Shown here: positions 38,101-52,327 of the stretch, one piece after another | Layout of the letters: every line of letters begins with the position of its first letter | Numbering within the stretch: the stretch's first letter is position 1 | Assembly: GCF_003369915.1 (NCBI RefSeq) | Contig: NC_046673.1 | Coordinates: 21,009,718 to 21,073,717 of the forward strand | DNA from: Drosophila miranda | Taxonomy: Eukaryota > Arthropoda > Insecta > Diptera > Drosophilidae | Length of the DNA: 64,000 bases | Direction: 5' to 3' | The notes under the pieces: generated by a model | What the model was told of the DNA's origin: nothing | Databases searched by the model: none | The model's input: the letters and a program-made list of their open reading frames with translations, nothing else | Program-made: the position numbers and the translations under genes

Positions 38101-41100
38101 ACTTTTTTTGTTTACCTTTGGAGAGTCTGTGCTGTTCTGTGCTGTGCTGTGTGGTGCCGCCTGCTTTCGAACAGACACACACACGCACAAGCTTAGGGGA
38201 AAATATGGTAATTAAAAAGCAATTATGCAAACGATATTCTCTTTGTGAAAATATTTTCGGCATAATCAAAGGTAACGAACGGAAAGGCCCGAACGAAGTT
38301 TGCTGCACTCAGGCCCGTGGTCGTCTGGGGCATCCAATGTTCTCGTACGTGAATGTGCATGCAGGAAGCCAGGTTAAAAGCAGCTCACATGTCAGACTAA
38401 TTAGATAAGCGGCACTTGGTATTAAATCTCTCGAGTATAATAATGTGCAACGAAACGACCGACCAAACTGAAATGCTAATTTAATTGTGCCAAAAGTTGT
38501 CTGTTTCCGTAGCATCACACACTCGTCAGCAGCAACGGCAAACCGGCCACGGGCCACACAGCCAACAATGACAGAAACTGGTGCTGCCAGTGCTGCCCAA
38601 CAGCCGACACCACACCAGACTGCCAGTGCTGCCCAATAAGCTGGACTTAATATAGCTTGATAGTTAACAAAAGTAATGAATATCCACTCCCACATGATTA
38701 GGATAATCTTGCCAATGTTTGAAGCGATTTTTGTGTACTTTCTGAAACACATATTCTTCCATTGGACTAACCATTCATGGACTAATCCCAATCAACCACA
38801 GAAGCATGATCCAAGACTTTCGCACTGTTTCACTTCACGACTTCTCCTAAACAGAGTTTCTGGCTTTTAACCCAAAATCTCCTGTTTCTGCTATAAAATT
38901 ACTCCATAGTAATAGATAGTCAGTTTTTGGATTTAACGTGGCTAAATCGTCTGAGCTACTGCCATTTGGCCACACAACAGCCACAACTACGGCAATTTCT
39001 CCTCACTCCCGGCTTCTAAAATTAGCATAGGAGAATATCCACTCACTCACACGTTAGGTGGTTCGGTGGTGGGGAGGGTGGGCTCTGGTTTGGGGCATTA
39101 ATAATATAGGATTCTGTAATCGGCGAGTACCGAGCGGCTGACTGCCGAGTGCCTGTTGGGGGTTGCGGTCACACTAATCGACCATTTGACGCATCAAATT
39201 GAACGGACGCAAGCGTTCTAATGGACATGCATTGACAGTTGCAACAAATCTGCCCCATAGTTATTAACCTCAATTTTAATGCAAATAAAAACCGACTGAC
39301 CACGTAAACAAATGTACACACACACACACACGGTCGCAGAATAGACACGGAGAGCACACATGTTTTTCAATTGCAATTGCAATTGCAATTTGTGCTAATG
39401 TGTGCACGAGTACTCGCACATGCCCGCTCCAGTGCGGCTCATTTATATTGATGAGCGTTCAGTTCAGCATTTTAATACAAGTGACTTGCTTAATTGATTG
39501 GAATAGTATTTAGGTACGTACATGTGTGGATTCATTCGATTATCTGTTGTTTCTCAAATTCAACATTTTATCGTTCTCTCACTTTAATTATCTAGCACAT
39601 TTCGTGCTATTTTGCTACTAAGAAACGCCTGGCAATAGCTCAAGGGAACGCAACTGTACTTTGTCTCCATATTGTAAGGTGCGCAACTGTAGTTTGTCGC
39701 CATTCATTGAGGACTGTACAAAGATGGCTTCCTATTGACTATTTTTGAAGTTTTTTCGCTTCAAATATTTGGATTATTTCGTACTAGTATTTTTTGTTAC
39801 TAAGAAACACAACTGTACTTTGCAGCTATATTTTATTTTGTTATATAGCAGAGGCGAATCTCTCTCTCTCTCTCTCATCTGGAAGTACAACTGTGCTGTA
39901 TTTACATTAAGGCCTGAGCATCCCTTCATTAATTAGATGACTGCCACACTCTATTCTTGAAGTAACTCAAAGCAAGGCTTTCCAGTGGGTAACATTGAAA
40001 TGGTGGGCTGTCATTGAATCGATTCAGCGAGCATATAACTTATACATCAGACAGTACACAAATCTTTTCCTTGTAGACTCCACTCAATCGATTATATGTA
40101 GACACGTACGTATACCAGCCCCCAACAATTGGGGTCTCTTGGCACTGCTTTCAGTGAAAAAACAATTTGTTCAACCTATTAATTTGGCATTTAATAGCCT
40201 CACTTGGCCTCACTTATCGACGTACAGGTTTTTTACAGGTGTCAGTCGGTTTGCAACGGTCCTAAAACCATCTACCACATTTCCTTGAATTCGTTGACTT
40301 TGTGTACATGTTATTTAGTGGATTTTGATCTCTATAGAGATTATTTGTCAGGAACTCCTGTCATCGAGTGGAGCCATATGATAGTATCTGCTGAAAATTG
40401 TTACGATTAAATATGTTGTACAGCCCAAAGGAAAGGAAAACAATTTCTTCCGCTCTCCCACTCTCCGACGGTTCTCAATAGTTTGAATAGTTCAGGTATA
40501 CTATATAGTGGAGGGGGGTTGGGGGCTTCCAATAGTCTGAATGTTCATTCTTGCCTGTTGTTTTTCTATTTTTCATTGTTATTTTTTTCTGTTTTTGTTT
40601 TGTGTGTGCTTTTTTCCTTGTTTTGTTTTCTTCCAATAGCTTTGACACGGTTGCGGTTAGGCGGGGTTTATGGTGTACGGTTTACGGTTTACGGTTTACG
40701 GGTTCTGTTCATACCATGCGGTACCCATGTGTGCACACATATTTTAAAATTTAAATTGTATTCCATTCCAGCTAAATCCATAAATATTTTGTGCCGTGTT
40801 CTGGACCCCACCAAGTCAAGCAAATATATTCAATGTTTATCCAACAATTGTAGCACATGGCACATGCATTTTGCTTGCATTTTTCAGGCTCCAATTGTCT
40901 GTATCCAGAGCAGAGCAGAGTCTTATGTGTATCGATCGATATACATATGTATGCACATATGTATGTCTGTGGCATCTTGCGGTCGAGGCGGACTGGCAAC
41001 TTAATTAAAAAATATCTGCAAATATTTATTCTTAAATGCAAAAGCAAATCAAAAGAACAGGGACAACAGGGCACACGAGTGGCTGCGGATGTGGCTGTGG

Positions 41101-42270
41101 TTGTGGTTGTGGTTGGGGTTGTGCAGGTTGAGGTTGAGGTTGAGGTGGAGGTGGTGTACTGACACACAACCGAAAGGCCTCTTTAATTAAAGTGCGCAAC
41201 GTTTATTTGTTTTAAACTATTTGCGAAATGTGGCAAAACTAATTAAAAAGTGTGTCGAATGTCGAATGTCGGCGGCAATGCCAATGGCAAGAAACAAAAG
41301 AACCAAGAACATTCAATAGCTGTGTGCCACTCTCTGCCTAGCAGCTGTTTTTGTTTGTTTGTTTGTTCAGGTGTTTACTTTGTCAGTTCTCTTCTGTTCT
41401 GTGGTGTGGTTCCGTTACTGTTGCTGCTTAAAAGCAGACACCCAGCAGGCAAGACCGAAGCTTGGGGCACCCTTTCCGCGTCATGCGACAGCGCCCCTCG
41501 GTTGGTTGCGCGCCAAAGATCGTTCCCAGTCGTCGTCGCTGAAGATTGTACACATATTCCTGTTGCAAGTACAAATTAATCTATGCAAAGTGTATGGGCC
41601 ACAAGACCCAACACTTGTTGTTTACATTTATGTGGCAAAAGAACTGGCTTGTGTGCGTGTGCATAGCATTATGTAAAGTAGAAGCAACAGGAGAAACAAT
41701 ATTTAGATTCGATTTGCATGACACATGGCAACAGCAATGGTACATTGACACGCGGCACGGCACGACCGGGCGCACACGCACGCGACCCACGGCTGGGCTG
41801 GTGGCACGCGGCTTGGTATACTGGTGTCCTCGTGACAGCAACAGCAGCAGCAGCAGCATCTGAGTGCTGTTGCATACCAACCAAATGCTACACAGGCTCT
41901 CTCCTCCGTCATCCTCCTGTCATCCACAGGCAAGGCAGCGCAAGGCAAACCTCTCCTCGTGTGTTGTATTTATTTTGCATTTGCATAATTCCGCTTTCAT
42001 ACGTACAAAATGGCTTAACAATTGTTCTTATTCATGTTTTTATGTAAGCATTTATTTTTTTATATATATTTTTTTGCAGCAGCAGCTATTGTGTGTGTGT
42101 ATGGGTCTTTGTTCTGCTCTTTGGGGCTGGGCTGGGCGCAGGGCATGCGAATCGGTTTGGAAATGCTAAATTATTCAGCAAAAACTGGCAGCTTTTGTCA
42201 GGGCGTCAGGGCGTCATAACGTCAAAACGTCAGAGTGTTGAAAGAAGGCTAATTTAAACAAGAAAGATTA
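35192..42270. other. Non-coding region with simple repeats
   Basis: No convincing gene. Visible contents are (TGCC)n near 35382-35402, (GACA)n near 36052-36071 and 36480-36498, a ~20-21-nt tandem repeat at about 37055-37190, ACGGTTT repeats near 40676-40700, and a GTGGTTGTGG/GAGGTT repeat near 41090-41155. A pair of imperfect direct repeats (TACTAAGAAACRC ... AACTGTACTTTG) lies near 39600-39665 and 39778-39825. It may be leader intron or upstream regulatory DNA of calcineurin copy 2. Confidence 0.5.
37055..37190. repeat. ~20-21-nt tandem repeat
   Basis: About six to seven imperfect copies of a unit like AGTCACAGCTTATTGTATGC occur in tandem, with point differences and small length changes. 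Confidence 0.8.
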
Positions 42271-42988
42271 TTATTTGTATGTACATATGTATGTATGAAT
42301 ATGGTTGCATACAAAAAGCTCGGCTCGGTTTTTCCTTTCTTTGGTAATCCGATGGCGATTAAATCTCTCCAACCATTTTCTGTTCTGTGCAACAATTACG
42401 TGTTTAACCTTTGGGAAAGGTCCCCGATCTTCTTGTACACCCAATTTGATCTCAGAATTCCTGGATTCCTGCATCACAATTATCGAGATTACTTTGTCTT
42501 TAAGATATTCTTTGCATAAGCATCCTTTTGAGGCGTTTCTAGTCTTCCCAATAGAACAAGTAAGAAAGCCTGGAATTTGCCTTTGCATTCCTGTTTTTCT
42601 TCCTTTACGGCCTTGCCCCGACCTGGCATGGGTCAATAAGGTCCTGCCAACGTTTCTGGTTGATGGATTTGCAGTTGCCACAATGCCTTCGACATTCCTC
42701 CATAAGATCTCGAAGAGAATTTGATCTTTCGTGGGTGTTTCGGCTCATTAGCCTGTTGAGAGATCCTTTTGAGCAGCATTTTTCAACTGGAACATGAATG
42801 TAATGTATTAAATTCATGGTTCTACCCCTTTGTTGTTTGATAATCGGGTTCCCTGCACTGCAAATGTCTCTCGCGATAGAGCGCTTTTGACCTGGGTCCT
42901 GCAGAGGGGTGCGGTGCGGTTCGGCGGATCGTGTTGTTGCGTGTCGAGGAGTATTCGGGGTGCTCGTCGCTCGTCGTTTTCTTGCCAA
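42271..42988 (-). other. Two overlapping unrecognised reading frames
   Basis: On the minus strand, a 127-codon frame (42988-42605, beginning MARKRRATSTPN, with CRRHCGNC near its end) overlaps a 136-codon frame (42681-42271, beginning MATANPSTRN). Both have mixed, protein-like composition rather than the low-complexity runs typical of this region. No family was recognised, no splice junction joining them was found, and codon use is not clearly that of a gene. It may be a small or decayed gene, or chance. Confidence 0.2.
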
Positions 42989-43479
42989 TTAATTATAATA
43001 ATTAAGTTCGAAATGCGTTGCGTCTAAGCAACAGTAAAAGCAACAACAGCCACAACGAGAAAGGGGGGGAATCAAAAGAAATGGAGGCAAAAATACGAGC
43101 TCCTCTACACGCAAACGCATTTAACGGGCCTGAAGCCAATTTACCGGGCGGGCAATCCTTTTGACGTTGCTTTATGGATGGACAAAGCAAAAAATTCGGA
43201 TAGAAATGTTTGCACAGGAAGAAAAAAATGCCCCCCATAAGCGCCGGCCACGCCTCCAGCCTCCTTGCTCTGAAACGGTGTGTACACACTCGCATGGACA
43301 CATCAATATTCGAAGCAATTGCTGTTCGCGTTGCGCATTCGACGACGATGATGATGTAGTATCATTCGGTTGGCTGCCAGTCACAGTCTGAGCATAAAAG
43401 GATACCGACCAAACGATACCCACAAGCACAAGCCGAATAACTGATCGTTTATCGGTGACTTTAGACCCGATATAGGGGT
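42989..43479. other. Non-coding stretch
   Basis: No gene recognised; mixed-composition DNA between the unrecognised frames and the first DINE-1-like fragment. Confidence 0.4.
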
Positions 43480-43590
43480 GTAAAACCCCGAAAGACCGCA
43501 TAAAGTATACATATACCGAGTCGGTATAGCCATGTCTGGATGAGCGGCTAGATCTCAGAGACTATACAAGCTAGATCGCCGAATCTGGCT
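43480..43590 (+). mobile_element. DINE-1/INE-1-like fragment
   Basis: The run CGCATAAAGTATACATATACC, GAGTCGGTATAGCCATGTCT and GATCTCAGAGACTATACAAG follows the order of the fly INE-1/DINE-1 core (CATAAAGTATATAT, GAGTCGATCTAGCCATGTCC, GATCTCGGAGACTATAAGAG). It is a truncated, diverged copy of this non-autonomous Helitron-like repeat. Ends not resolved. Confidence 0.6.
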
Positions 43591-44966
43591 TATATCGGAT
43601 CATTATTATTAGCAACCGCTTCGCTTTCGTTATTTTTGAAAGTTCTTACGAGCTTGTGGCTTTTTTTCACAAGTACAAATGAACGGTGAGGCACGTCTTT
43701 GCTCCCAATTGCTCTCCAGACAGAAAGCGCCGGAGAATGCAAAAAGATTGAGGTTCCCCTATTGCAGAAAACAAAATACATGTCGTGTGCACGATGTGAC
43801 TTGGAGTCTCGCCAATAAGGGTTGTTTTTGTCTGCAAGATCTAGTAGGAATATTACGGGCTATATATTCCTGTGTACCTTTCCATCACACGTACAGTATT
43901 ACCCTCGACGAGTCCCACCAAAAAAGAGTCATCCCATCTACCCCCAGACCACACCACACCACGGGACACGGGGAGGGACGGACAGGCGCGACGCGAGTAC
44001 AATTTTATTTTCACATAAACAAAAATGGAAAACAGAAACAACACACAAAAAAAACCGTAGCAAAAACATATTTGTTCGAAATTTGAGGCGAAATTGTGTG
44101 TGCCCGAACCCCTTCCTTCTCCTTTCCCGTCCCGCGCTCTATCCTTTCGTGTTTTTTTTGTGGCCGCCTTTCCGTCTGTCGCCGTCGCATGCCATTTTGG
44201 CCAATTTTTACCGTTAGGGTGCAAACAAAGTGTACAGTTACCCAGAGAGCCGCCGCAAAGAGACAAGCACAAACACGCACAGGACGGGAGGACGGGGGAC
44301 ACACATTTGTTGCTATTCCCCACCACCCACCACCACCCACTGGTATATGGATATGTGTGCATGCGTGTGTGTGTGTGCGAATAAGTGAATTTTTAACTTA
44401 ATTTATCGTCTCTAAAAAGCACCAGCCACCCATCCCACCAGCCAAAGAATAAAGAGACATGCAAAGAAAAACACAGAGAAGAGGGGGACAAAAAAAAAAC
44501 AAACAAAAAAATAGATGAAACAACAGAGAGACGAACGACCAAATCAACGCCTCGCACTTTTCTGGTGCCCGTTTGAGTGACAGCTCGGACGCGAACGCCT
44601 ACCACCTACCACCACCCTCCACGAATCCCCCTACCCCCCATCCCCACATGCACGCCTGTCGCTGTCTGCTCCAATAACTCAAGTACTTTTCTTTCGCTTT
44701 CAGCGATTTTTCATCTTCTCTGGTCTGGTCTGTTCTTCTCTGGTCTTCTCTGGTCTCCCCTTGTCACTTGTCTCTGTGCCTGAGTATCTCTCACTGTCCC
44801 CTGTCTTTGTATAAGTATTGTTTTGGTGCATGAAAATTGTCGCACAGAGAAATTATTTTTGGCAAATTGTTCCACTTGCTCTATGTTACTGCTGCTCTGG
44901 GGTTGGGGTTTGGGGGGTGTGGCAAGATGTCGACCTAATTTTAGTTTGCGTTTCACAGTTTTCATT
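43591..44966. other. Non-coding stretch between DINE-1-like fragments
   Basis: No gene supported. A short frame beginning at 43679 on the plus strand (MNGEARLCSQ) has no recognisable family. The rest is AC-, CA- and GA-rich low-complexity DNA. Confidence 0.4.
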
Positions 44967-45062
44967 TACCCGCTACTACTGCGGGTACAGTGTATTTGTT
45001 CGAGATTAGCAGCCAGGAAGAGTCCGGAGTCGAGTCGATCTAGCCATATCCGAAAGATCTAT
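44967..45062 (+). mobile_element. DINE-1/INE-1-like fragment with hairpin
   Basis: A perfect 7-bp hairpin, TACCCGC (44967-44973) pairing with GCGGGTA (44981-44987), precedes GAGTCGAGTCGATCTAGCCA, the same core piece found in INE-1/DINE-1. In that family a TACCC.../...GGGTA hairpin stands beside the core. A second truncated copy; its 3' limit is unclear. Confidence 0.5.
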
Positions 45063-48000
45063 AGCACTCCTCCTGGTGTGTCTACAATTTCCAAAAAATT
45101 GTAGAAAACATAACTAGGAATTACCATGACCTTTTAATAGAAATTTCTATTCAGCATTAAAGCAGAAAGATGCATTTTATAAATAAATTCTTTTACGTCT
45201 GAAGTGCTACACGGGTAACGGTTTGCGTATGCACTGCTTGACAGCTCATCGGAGCGCACTGCTTGCTATCTGTCACTAGCCGCTAATCAAACACACACAC
45301 ACTGAGATACATACATAAATACCGTAATATATGCGGTATATAGTATGTTCTGAATGAATGCTCTTATATATATATACATATATGTATGTATATATGTCCA
45401 TATGTAACGTACGTACGGGTTAAGTCCGGTGTAAACAGCTGATGTGCGTGTCATGAACACATTTAAGCAGTCACAAACACACAATGTTGGTGGATATTAA
45501 AGCGAAACGAAATTAAAGAAAGAGCTACGACCCCGAGGAGGGCACACAGAAAAGAAAATGTGGAAAATGTGGTGAAAAAGCGAATCTTGTAAAATGCTCG
45601 GCATAGGTGTCAACGACAGCATCAAATTACTTATAAGCCATTTTAAAAGCATTAACTTTAACGAGTAACAGTAAACTGCAGCATCACGTACACCAACGAA
45701 CACGCACGCCAAAACGGAGCGAGAAACAGAGCAAAAGAGCGAGAATGAGACAGATAGAAGGACATGCCATTGACAAAGCAGTGGCCAGTGGGCAGCGGGC
45801 AACAGGAGAGAATGCCAGCGGAGAGAGAGAGAATTTCAGTGGTAAAGGCGGAATGACTGTGGAGGAGTGCAGAAGGCCATGGAATGGAGGAGAGTGTGCG
45901 ATGGGGCCAACGCATCATGATCATCCTTATCCTTATTTGCTCCTCCTCCTTTGCCATTCTGCTTCTAACAAGTCTAACAATTTTTGTTGGTTTTTGTTGG
46001 CCAGCAGTCCTCAGTGCTCTGGAGAAGTTTATGCAAACCAGTTAGAAAAAAAACAGAAATAAAAACCCAGCAAGCAACCGGCCTTTGTTGCTACTAACGG
46101 CATTGTTTGCATGCTGAGTGCACTTAAACAATCAAAGCGAACGGATGGAGAGGGGAGGGGAAATGAAAAAGTAGCTGTGCCACTCGATAGTCGCCAACGA
46201 GCGGAGGGGAGAGGAGAGCGTAAGGGAGAGTGCACAAAATCAAGCGGCATGACCAGAAAACAAAAACCAAAAAAAAATCATACATACATACACACACCCG
46301 CACAAAAAACTTTCCGTCATACTACAGCATAAAATACTTTTGCCAACAACTTTGAAGGCTGCAAACAACAAAATAGAAACAACAACAAAAAAGGTTAAGT
46401 AGCACAAAAGCAAAAACTTACACACAAACAGAAGCAACAATGGAGGGAAGTTTTCATTTTTCGCACGAAAGGAAGAAAATGCAAAACAACACAAAAACAT
46501 ACTATCACAAATGAAATGGTTCTGGCTTTAAGACCAGACCGAATGAATACCCTTAATACCAAAGAGAGTTTAATGTCTAATGGGCCAAGTATTGTGCCTA
46601 TTCTTGGACTAGTCCCAAGGAGGAGCAACTTTTCTGGGAGAGTTTTTCAGAGTTTATATCTTCCCCCTTTCGTGGCCATCGATTGTGCCCAACATGATCG
46701 AGAATTCATGAACTGTACGTGCATCTGGTGGGATGGTAATTCCCGAACATATCCCACGTTTTTTTTTGTTCCTTTTCAGAGCATAAAAACCCAAACCAAA
46801 GCAGAGCTGAAGAGAACCAAAGAACGTCCAAAGAGATTTTCGTTTCTTCATTCACGTCGTTGTGGTTTTTATGACCGCCAGTGTGGCAGTGCCAGTGTGC
46901 CAGTATGCGTAAAGTAACTGTAACGAAGCTCAGGAGTATGTCAAAGAGCGAGAGAAAGGGACACGCACACACACACACACACAAAGTCAGAGGGGAGCCA
47001 AGGCGAGCGAGCGAGTGAGTGGGACAACGAGAGATGAGAATGTGATGAAAGGCGTGAGGCGGGAGGCGGGAGGCAGGAGCAGCTGTTTAAAGCGCGAATC
47101 TGAAAGCGAAAGGGCGAAACAAAAGCAAGCACACACCAGCCATTAGAGAAGAAAATAAGAGTAGGGCGGGGCGGGGGTGGAATTACAAGGGATATACAGG
47201 GCAGGCCAGAAGCCAAGGTGGGGGGGTTTCAGGGAAAAGTCGCTTTTGAATATTTAATATTTATAACTTGAGCAACGAACCGAGAGATGATTTATATCCC
47301 CTCCGGAAGCTAATCTCGAGTTTGGTCTAACTCGAACATACACACAGTAAAGCAGAGACAGGGAGGAGAGCGAAAGAGACACAGGGATACGGAAGTGGTA
47401 GAGGTGGAGGTGGAGGTGTGTGCGGGGGGAATGGAGCTTTTCGAGGCGCAGGCCATAACGCGGTTGAGGTTATGTGCGGCTGAGCATATAACGGTAAAAT
47501 ATGACACACAAAGCGCTGGGGATACGCTTCTTCGTTTCCGTCTCTCCTCTCTCTATCTCTCTGTGTGACTGTGTGTGTGTATACATACATATTTTAAAGC
47601 ATGTTGCACCAAAAATCCAAATAAGTATGCTTTATCGATTCCAGGGAAAACACACACATACACACACACACACATACATTCAACGTTTCTCGAGCCAAAA
47701 CCCCAATAAGACCAAAAACCAAGTAACATTTTCTGGCTCGAGTTCCGGGCACCCAGGCACCGAGGCACCCAGGCACCAAGGGCTCCAAAGCTCCCCTCAG
47801 TGGCGCACTTAATTTTGTTGCTGGTTGCATGAAGCTGGGAGCTCTGAAGGCGGATTTCACCGGTCTCAATCCTTGTGCCCTGTTTCTTCTCGGTCTGACT
47901 CGAGTCAACCCTGACCGCTGACGAGGGATACACACACACGCACACACAAGCCATACGCATACGAACCGTTAGTCGGTCATTACGACGACAAGACAACACT

Positions 48001-49184
48001 GTCGATGTTGTCGACGTTTTTTGTTGTTGTTATTTCTGCGCCTGTTTCTGTTTCTGTCTCTGTTTCTGTTGTTTTGCGTGTACCTCGCACGCCGCCCCAC
48101 TCGTTCGTTGTACGGTGTGTGTGTGTGTGTGTGAGTGTCCTGTTGCTGACACAAGAGCAACAGCAACAGAAACAACGAGCCACCGTCAGAATGGAAGGAA
48201 AGAAGGGGAAATAAAGGAAGGAAGTACGCCATAGTCGATATTCAGACTATGGGGATACCCCGCTCTCGTTCACGATTTCTGTTTGTCTGTGCCACAACAA
48301 GTGGAAAATTGATCCAATCGGAAATATCCAAGCAAAAGAGATATTCGCTAGATATCTGTACACATTTTTATAGGTAAATAATATTACCAAAATAACAGGC
48401 ACCTAGTATATTTTCCTTTTTTTGAGTTAAGATCTATTTTGTCTGCTGATCTTAACCAGAAATAGGAGTCTCCTACTCGTTCTATACAATCCTTTTTTCA
48501 AACGAATTACGCACACATAGCCTTGTGCCTTGTGCCTTGGGTGGTGGATGGTGGGGCAGGGTGGCTGTCAATGCCAGAAACAGGCACCCAAAAACACAGT
48601 CAGAAGAAGCAGTCGAGCGCGTTTTATTTCCTTTTATATAAGTTTATTTTTTTTTTTGCTCCTACTTTTACTTCTTTTCCTTTTTCTCCATCATCATCAG
48701 CACCCACGTTTTATCTCTGGCCGAAAACGTCAACTGCAGCAGCAGCAGCAGCAGCAGTAGTACCACAGAGAAGGAGAAGGAATACGTAAGCTACAATAGG
48801 AAGGACAGGGGCACATCACAGTCATGCCACAACCACATACCATACCGCCCCACATTTGCACACAGTGTGTGGGGGGCACAAAAAGATGCTGATGTCATTG
48901 ACAAACGGTAAACGGGAACGGGAACGGAATCAGGTGGCGACCGCATTTTGAGTTAATACAAATTAAACTCACAGTGAGCTTTGCTCGCTGAAAACCCACT
49001 CGGGGGAGAGCTTTCCCTAATGAGCCAGTTGCAGGCCTGGGCCCCCGCCGATCCCGTTAAATATTTACGAAGATTTCACAGTTATTCCTCCTCATAATGA
49101 AAGGCAGAGGCGTACGGATTTCAGGGGAGGCACAACTTTTTTCCAAAGAGCTCCTCTCGCTAATTGCAAAAGGAGAGACACCGC

Positions 49185-49217
<33 letters not shown>

Positions 49218-52200
49218 CAGAATCAAGGCTCGAGATGGTTTCGAGCTTATTGGAACCACGGTGCGGTGACGAGGCGGCAAGCCAGAGTGGGAGTGGGAAT
49301 AGGCATGGGTTTCGAAAGGAAGCAGAGCAGCAGCAGCAGCACCAGCAGCAGCAGCAGGAGCCAAGAGCATGCTTTCTCCTTTTTCTTTGTGTGCGTTATG
49401 TGGTATGTATATATAAATATATACATGTGTGTGTGTGGGTGTGTTTGTGTGTGGTGAGCTTAGGCTTTATGGGCGATTGGTGTGCGGGTGGGGGCTCAGG
49501 CGATTTGTTGCGTGCGGTGTTTCTATGCGCGTACGCTGCTGCTACTTTTTGCGAGCTTTTTCCTTTTGGCCTGCGCACACATACATACCTCGCTCTCTGT
49601 GGGTGTGTATGTCTGTGCACTACAGTACACTAAAAGTCAATTGACCCGAAACTGTTTTTACATGAACACACATACCCATGTACATATGTACATACCTATG
49701 TGCAGATGTATATAATTAACATACACACATCTATGTATGTACATATGCATATGTTTATAACTGTACATAGGCGAGGAGCAACAACTGCAGCCAACACAAA
49801 TTTTGGTATTTCTTCAGCTCTTTGTTAGTGTGTGTGGGAGTGAGAGACATAAGATTCGAGTCTTACTGGCACAAAAAAAATTCTTTCTTTATTTTGTTTA
49901 TTTATTTTTTTTTTATTTTTTTTTGGTCTCTGTACATTTGTTGCTGCTCTCGCTCTATAATTAGCGCAATTTGTGTAAATCTCTTTTACGCTTGTATTTG
50001 TGTGGTGTGCTTCATTCCATTCCTGTTTCCCAATTATTATTTTCTTTTTTTTTTGCACATGTTCTTTACTTTTAATGCTCAATTCTGTGTTGCTTTATAA
50101 TTTCTTTTCATTTTGCGTTTGTTTTTTTTCCCCTCTTTGTCTCGCACGCGTTCTCTTTGTATTAATCTTCTTCCACAGACCTCTCTTTTTGACTCATTCT
50201 CGACGCTTCTTCGAGCTTCTTTGCAGTTGGGGCTGCAATTGTCAATTGAGCGCAAATTGCTAATTGAACAAAATATGCATACATGCTCCTTCCACCTGTT
50301 AATGCCTGTCACTTACCCCATCCCACCCCCACCAACTCTACTACACTCAATTATAGAGACAATGCGAATGCTTTCAACTGTTAAACTGCATGGCTGCCGT
50401 GTGCACGAGGGAGACCTAGATTATCACTCAATTACACACCTACACACACACGAACAAACGAGTACCGTCAGATTAATTGAGAGATTTGTGTGATGCTGAT
50501 CTTATTGAGTGTAATGGTAATGTGAAGAAGAGAGGGGAGAGAGAGCGGTGCTCTCTGGTTACTGTTGTCCTCTCACTCCCACTTGTACTGGACATTATCA
50601 CTTTAAATATGCCTTGCAGCAGTGCATTCAATTATATGGCTGGTGCAAGTGGAGGTGCAGGTGCAGGAGGTGGAGGTGGGAATGAGAATTTGGAATGCAT
50701 GCGATTTCTTAATCGGTATGACAATTATTAATGAATGGGCTGCAATTACTGCAATTTTATTTGGATGGATGGTTCACTGACGCTTCCGCGGATTGGTGCG
50801 AATGTGGGGGCGTGTGTGGGAGCCGGTTCAGCTGGATACTGACCTAATGTTGGAATATTTGATTTTGATTTGAAGAATTAGTATTAGACCGACTGCTGCC
50901 ATGCAATTTCGGATTGCATGAGCACATGTGCATACGAGAGTGTGTTTCATGGGTGTGTGTGGACCTTGGAATGAAACTTGAGGGAAACCTTGAGGGCAGA
51001 TACCCCTGGAGTTTTAATCCGGAGGAGTTGTCAAGCATCCTCCGTATGAAGGACGAAGATACACAGAGAAAGAGAAAAAGAGAGAGAGAGAGAGCATAAA
51101 TGTGACAAAAACAAATTTCAAAAAATCTCGTGGCACACGGTGCGACGCTGGCAGCGACTGCGCAGCGTTTGGCGCTAGCAGCAGCAGCAGAAAAAAGGAA
51201 CCGTTATATGCTTTTCTCGAATCCTCTTTCACCGCCCCCGCTTTCGCCCAACTCACTCAAAAGCATGAACATTTTTCGTTGCTTTTGCTTTTTGGGTGTC
51301 CTGCCACTAACACACACACACACATATATATATACCGTAATTTACGTGGGGCTCTCTCTAAGTGAAAATCTCTTGCCTACACACACACCACCACACTTGC
51401 AAGTTTTCTTCTTGTTGAATTTTCTTATTTCCCTTTTGGCAGCAGCCGACTTTTTAGCACTTGATTTTCGCATTGTTTTGTGGCACACACGAAAAAAAAA
51501 TATCAAGATCGGGGGAGGAGAGGTCCAAAGATGACTAATAAGTATGAAAAAATGTACATAGCGGAATGTACACACGCAGGTATGCACACACTCACCCACA
51601 CACTCGCAATCGAACACGCTATGTACATGTCATGTATGTATTTATAATGTTATTTTTTACCGTTGCGTTGCACTCGCGGAACGAGAAATCCATTAATTTG
51701 TGTCCGAATTATTCAAATTGGAACATTTTTTTTGTGAACAATAACGAAAAAAAAACTACATTTCCATACACTTGCAGCATGACTTGGAGGCTTAGGTAGG
51801 TCGTTCTTATTTACATGCTTCAACAGTATGTATGCATATTTATTCATATATACACACACACATGTGTGTTTGTGTGCGATTCCAATTGGTGTTTGTTTGC
51901 TAGCTTTTTTTGAAGCTGCTCAACTCCGCGCTCCGGCTTTTCTTTACTTTTCTCCTTTTGAGTGACACCTTCAACAAGCCACTCTCCCCCCTTTCTGAGT
52001 GTGTGTGCGTATTGCACAATTTATTTTTGGGGGAAAAAACAGCATAGCACGACAAAAAAAAAACAATGAAACCAATCTGCTTGGCAAATTTACCTCTTAA
52101 TTCTTTGTATAGCTCAATATTCTACTTTCGATTTCACTCAAACGGTCTGCAGATGATGCAGGAACAGAGCGCTGTTGCAGAGATAATGCACACAAATTCC

Positions 52201-52327
52201 TGATGCTGCTCACGCAGAGTCGCACGCACGATATGGAGACGATTACAGACAGCCGTAAACAAACGCGCAGCGCCAAATGCAGCAAATGCAAAACCCAAAC
52301 TGTTGTAATTAAATATTAAATTAAGCG
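45063..52327. other. Non-coding, microsatellite-rich region
   Basis: No gene supported. It holds (AC)n near 46966-46981 and 47649-47675, (GT)n near 48115-48132, CAG runs near 48736-48757 and 49327-49357, (GA)n near 49188-49210 and 51075-51095, and many TATATG/ACATAC tracts. The last 200 bp before the hAT element (52100-52320) is richer in GC and could be a promoter for a minus-strand transcript; this was not confirmed. Confidence 0.5.
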
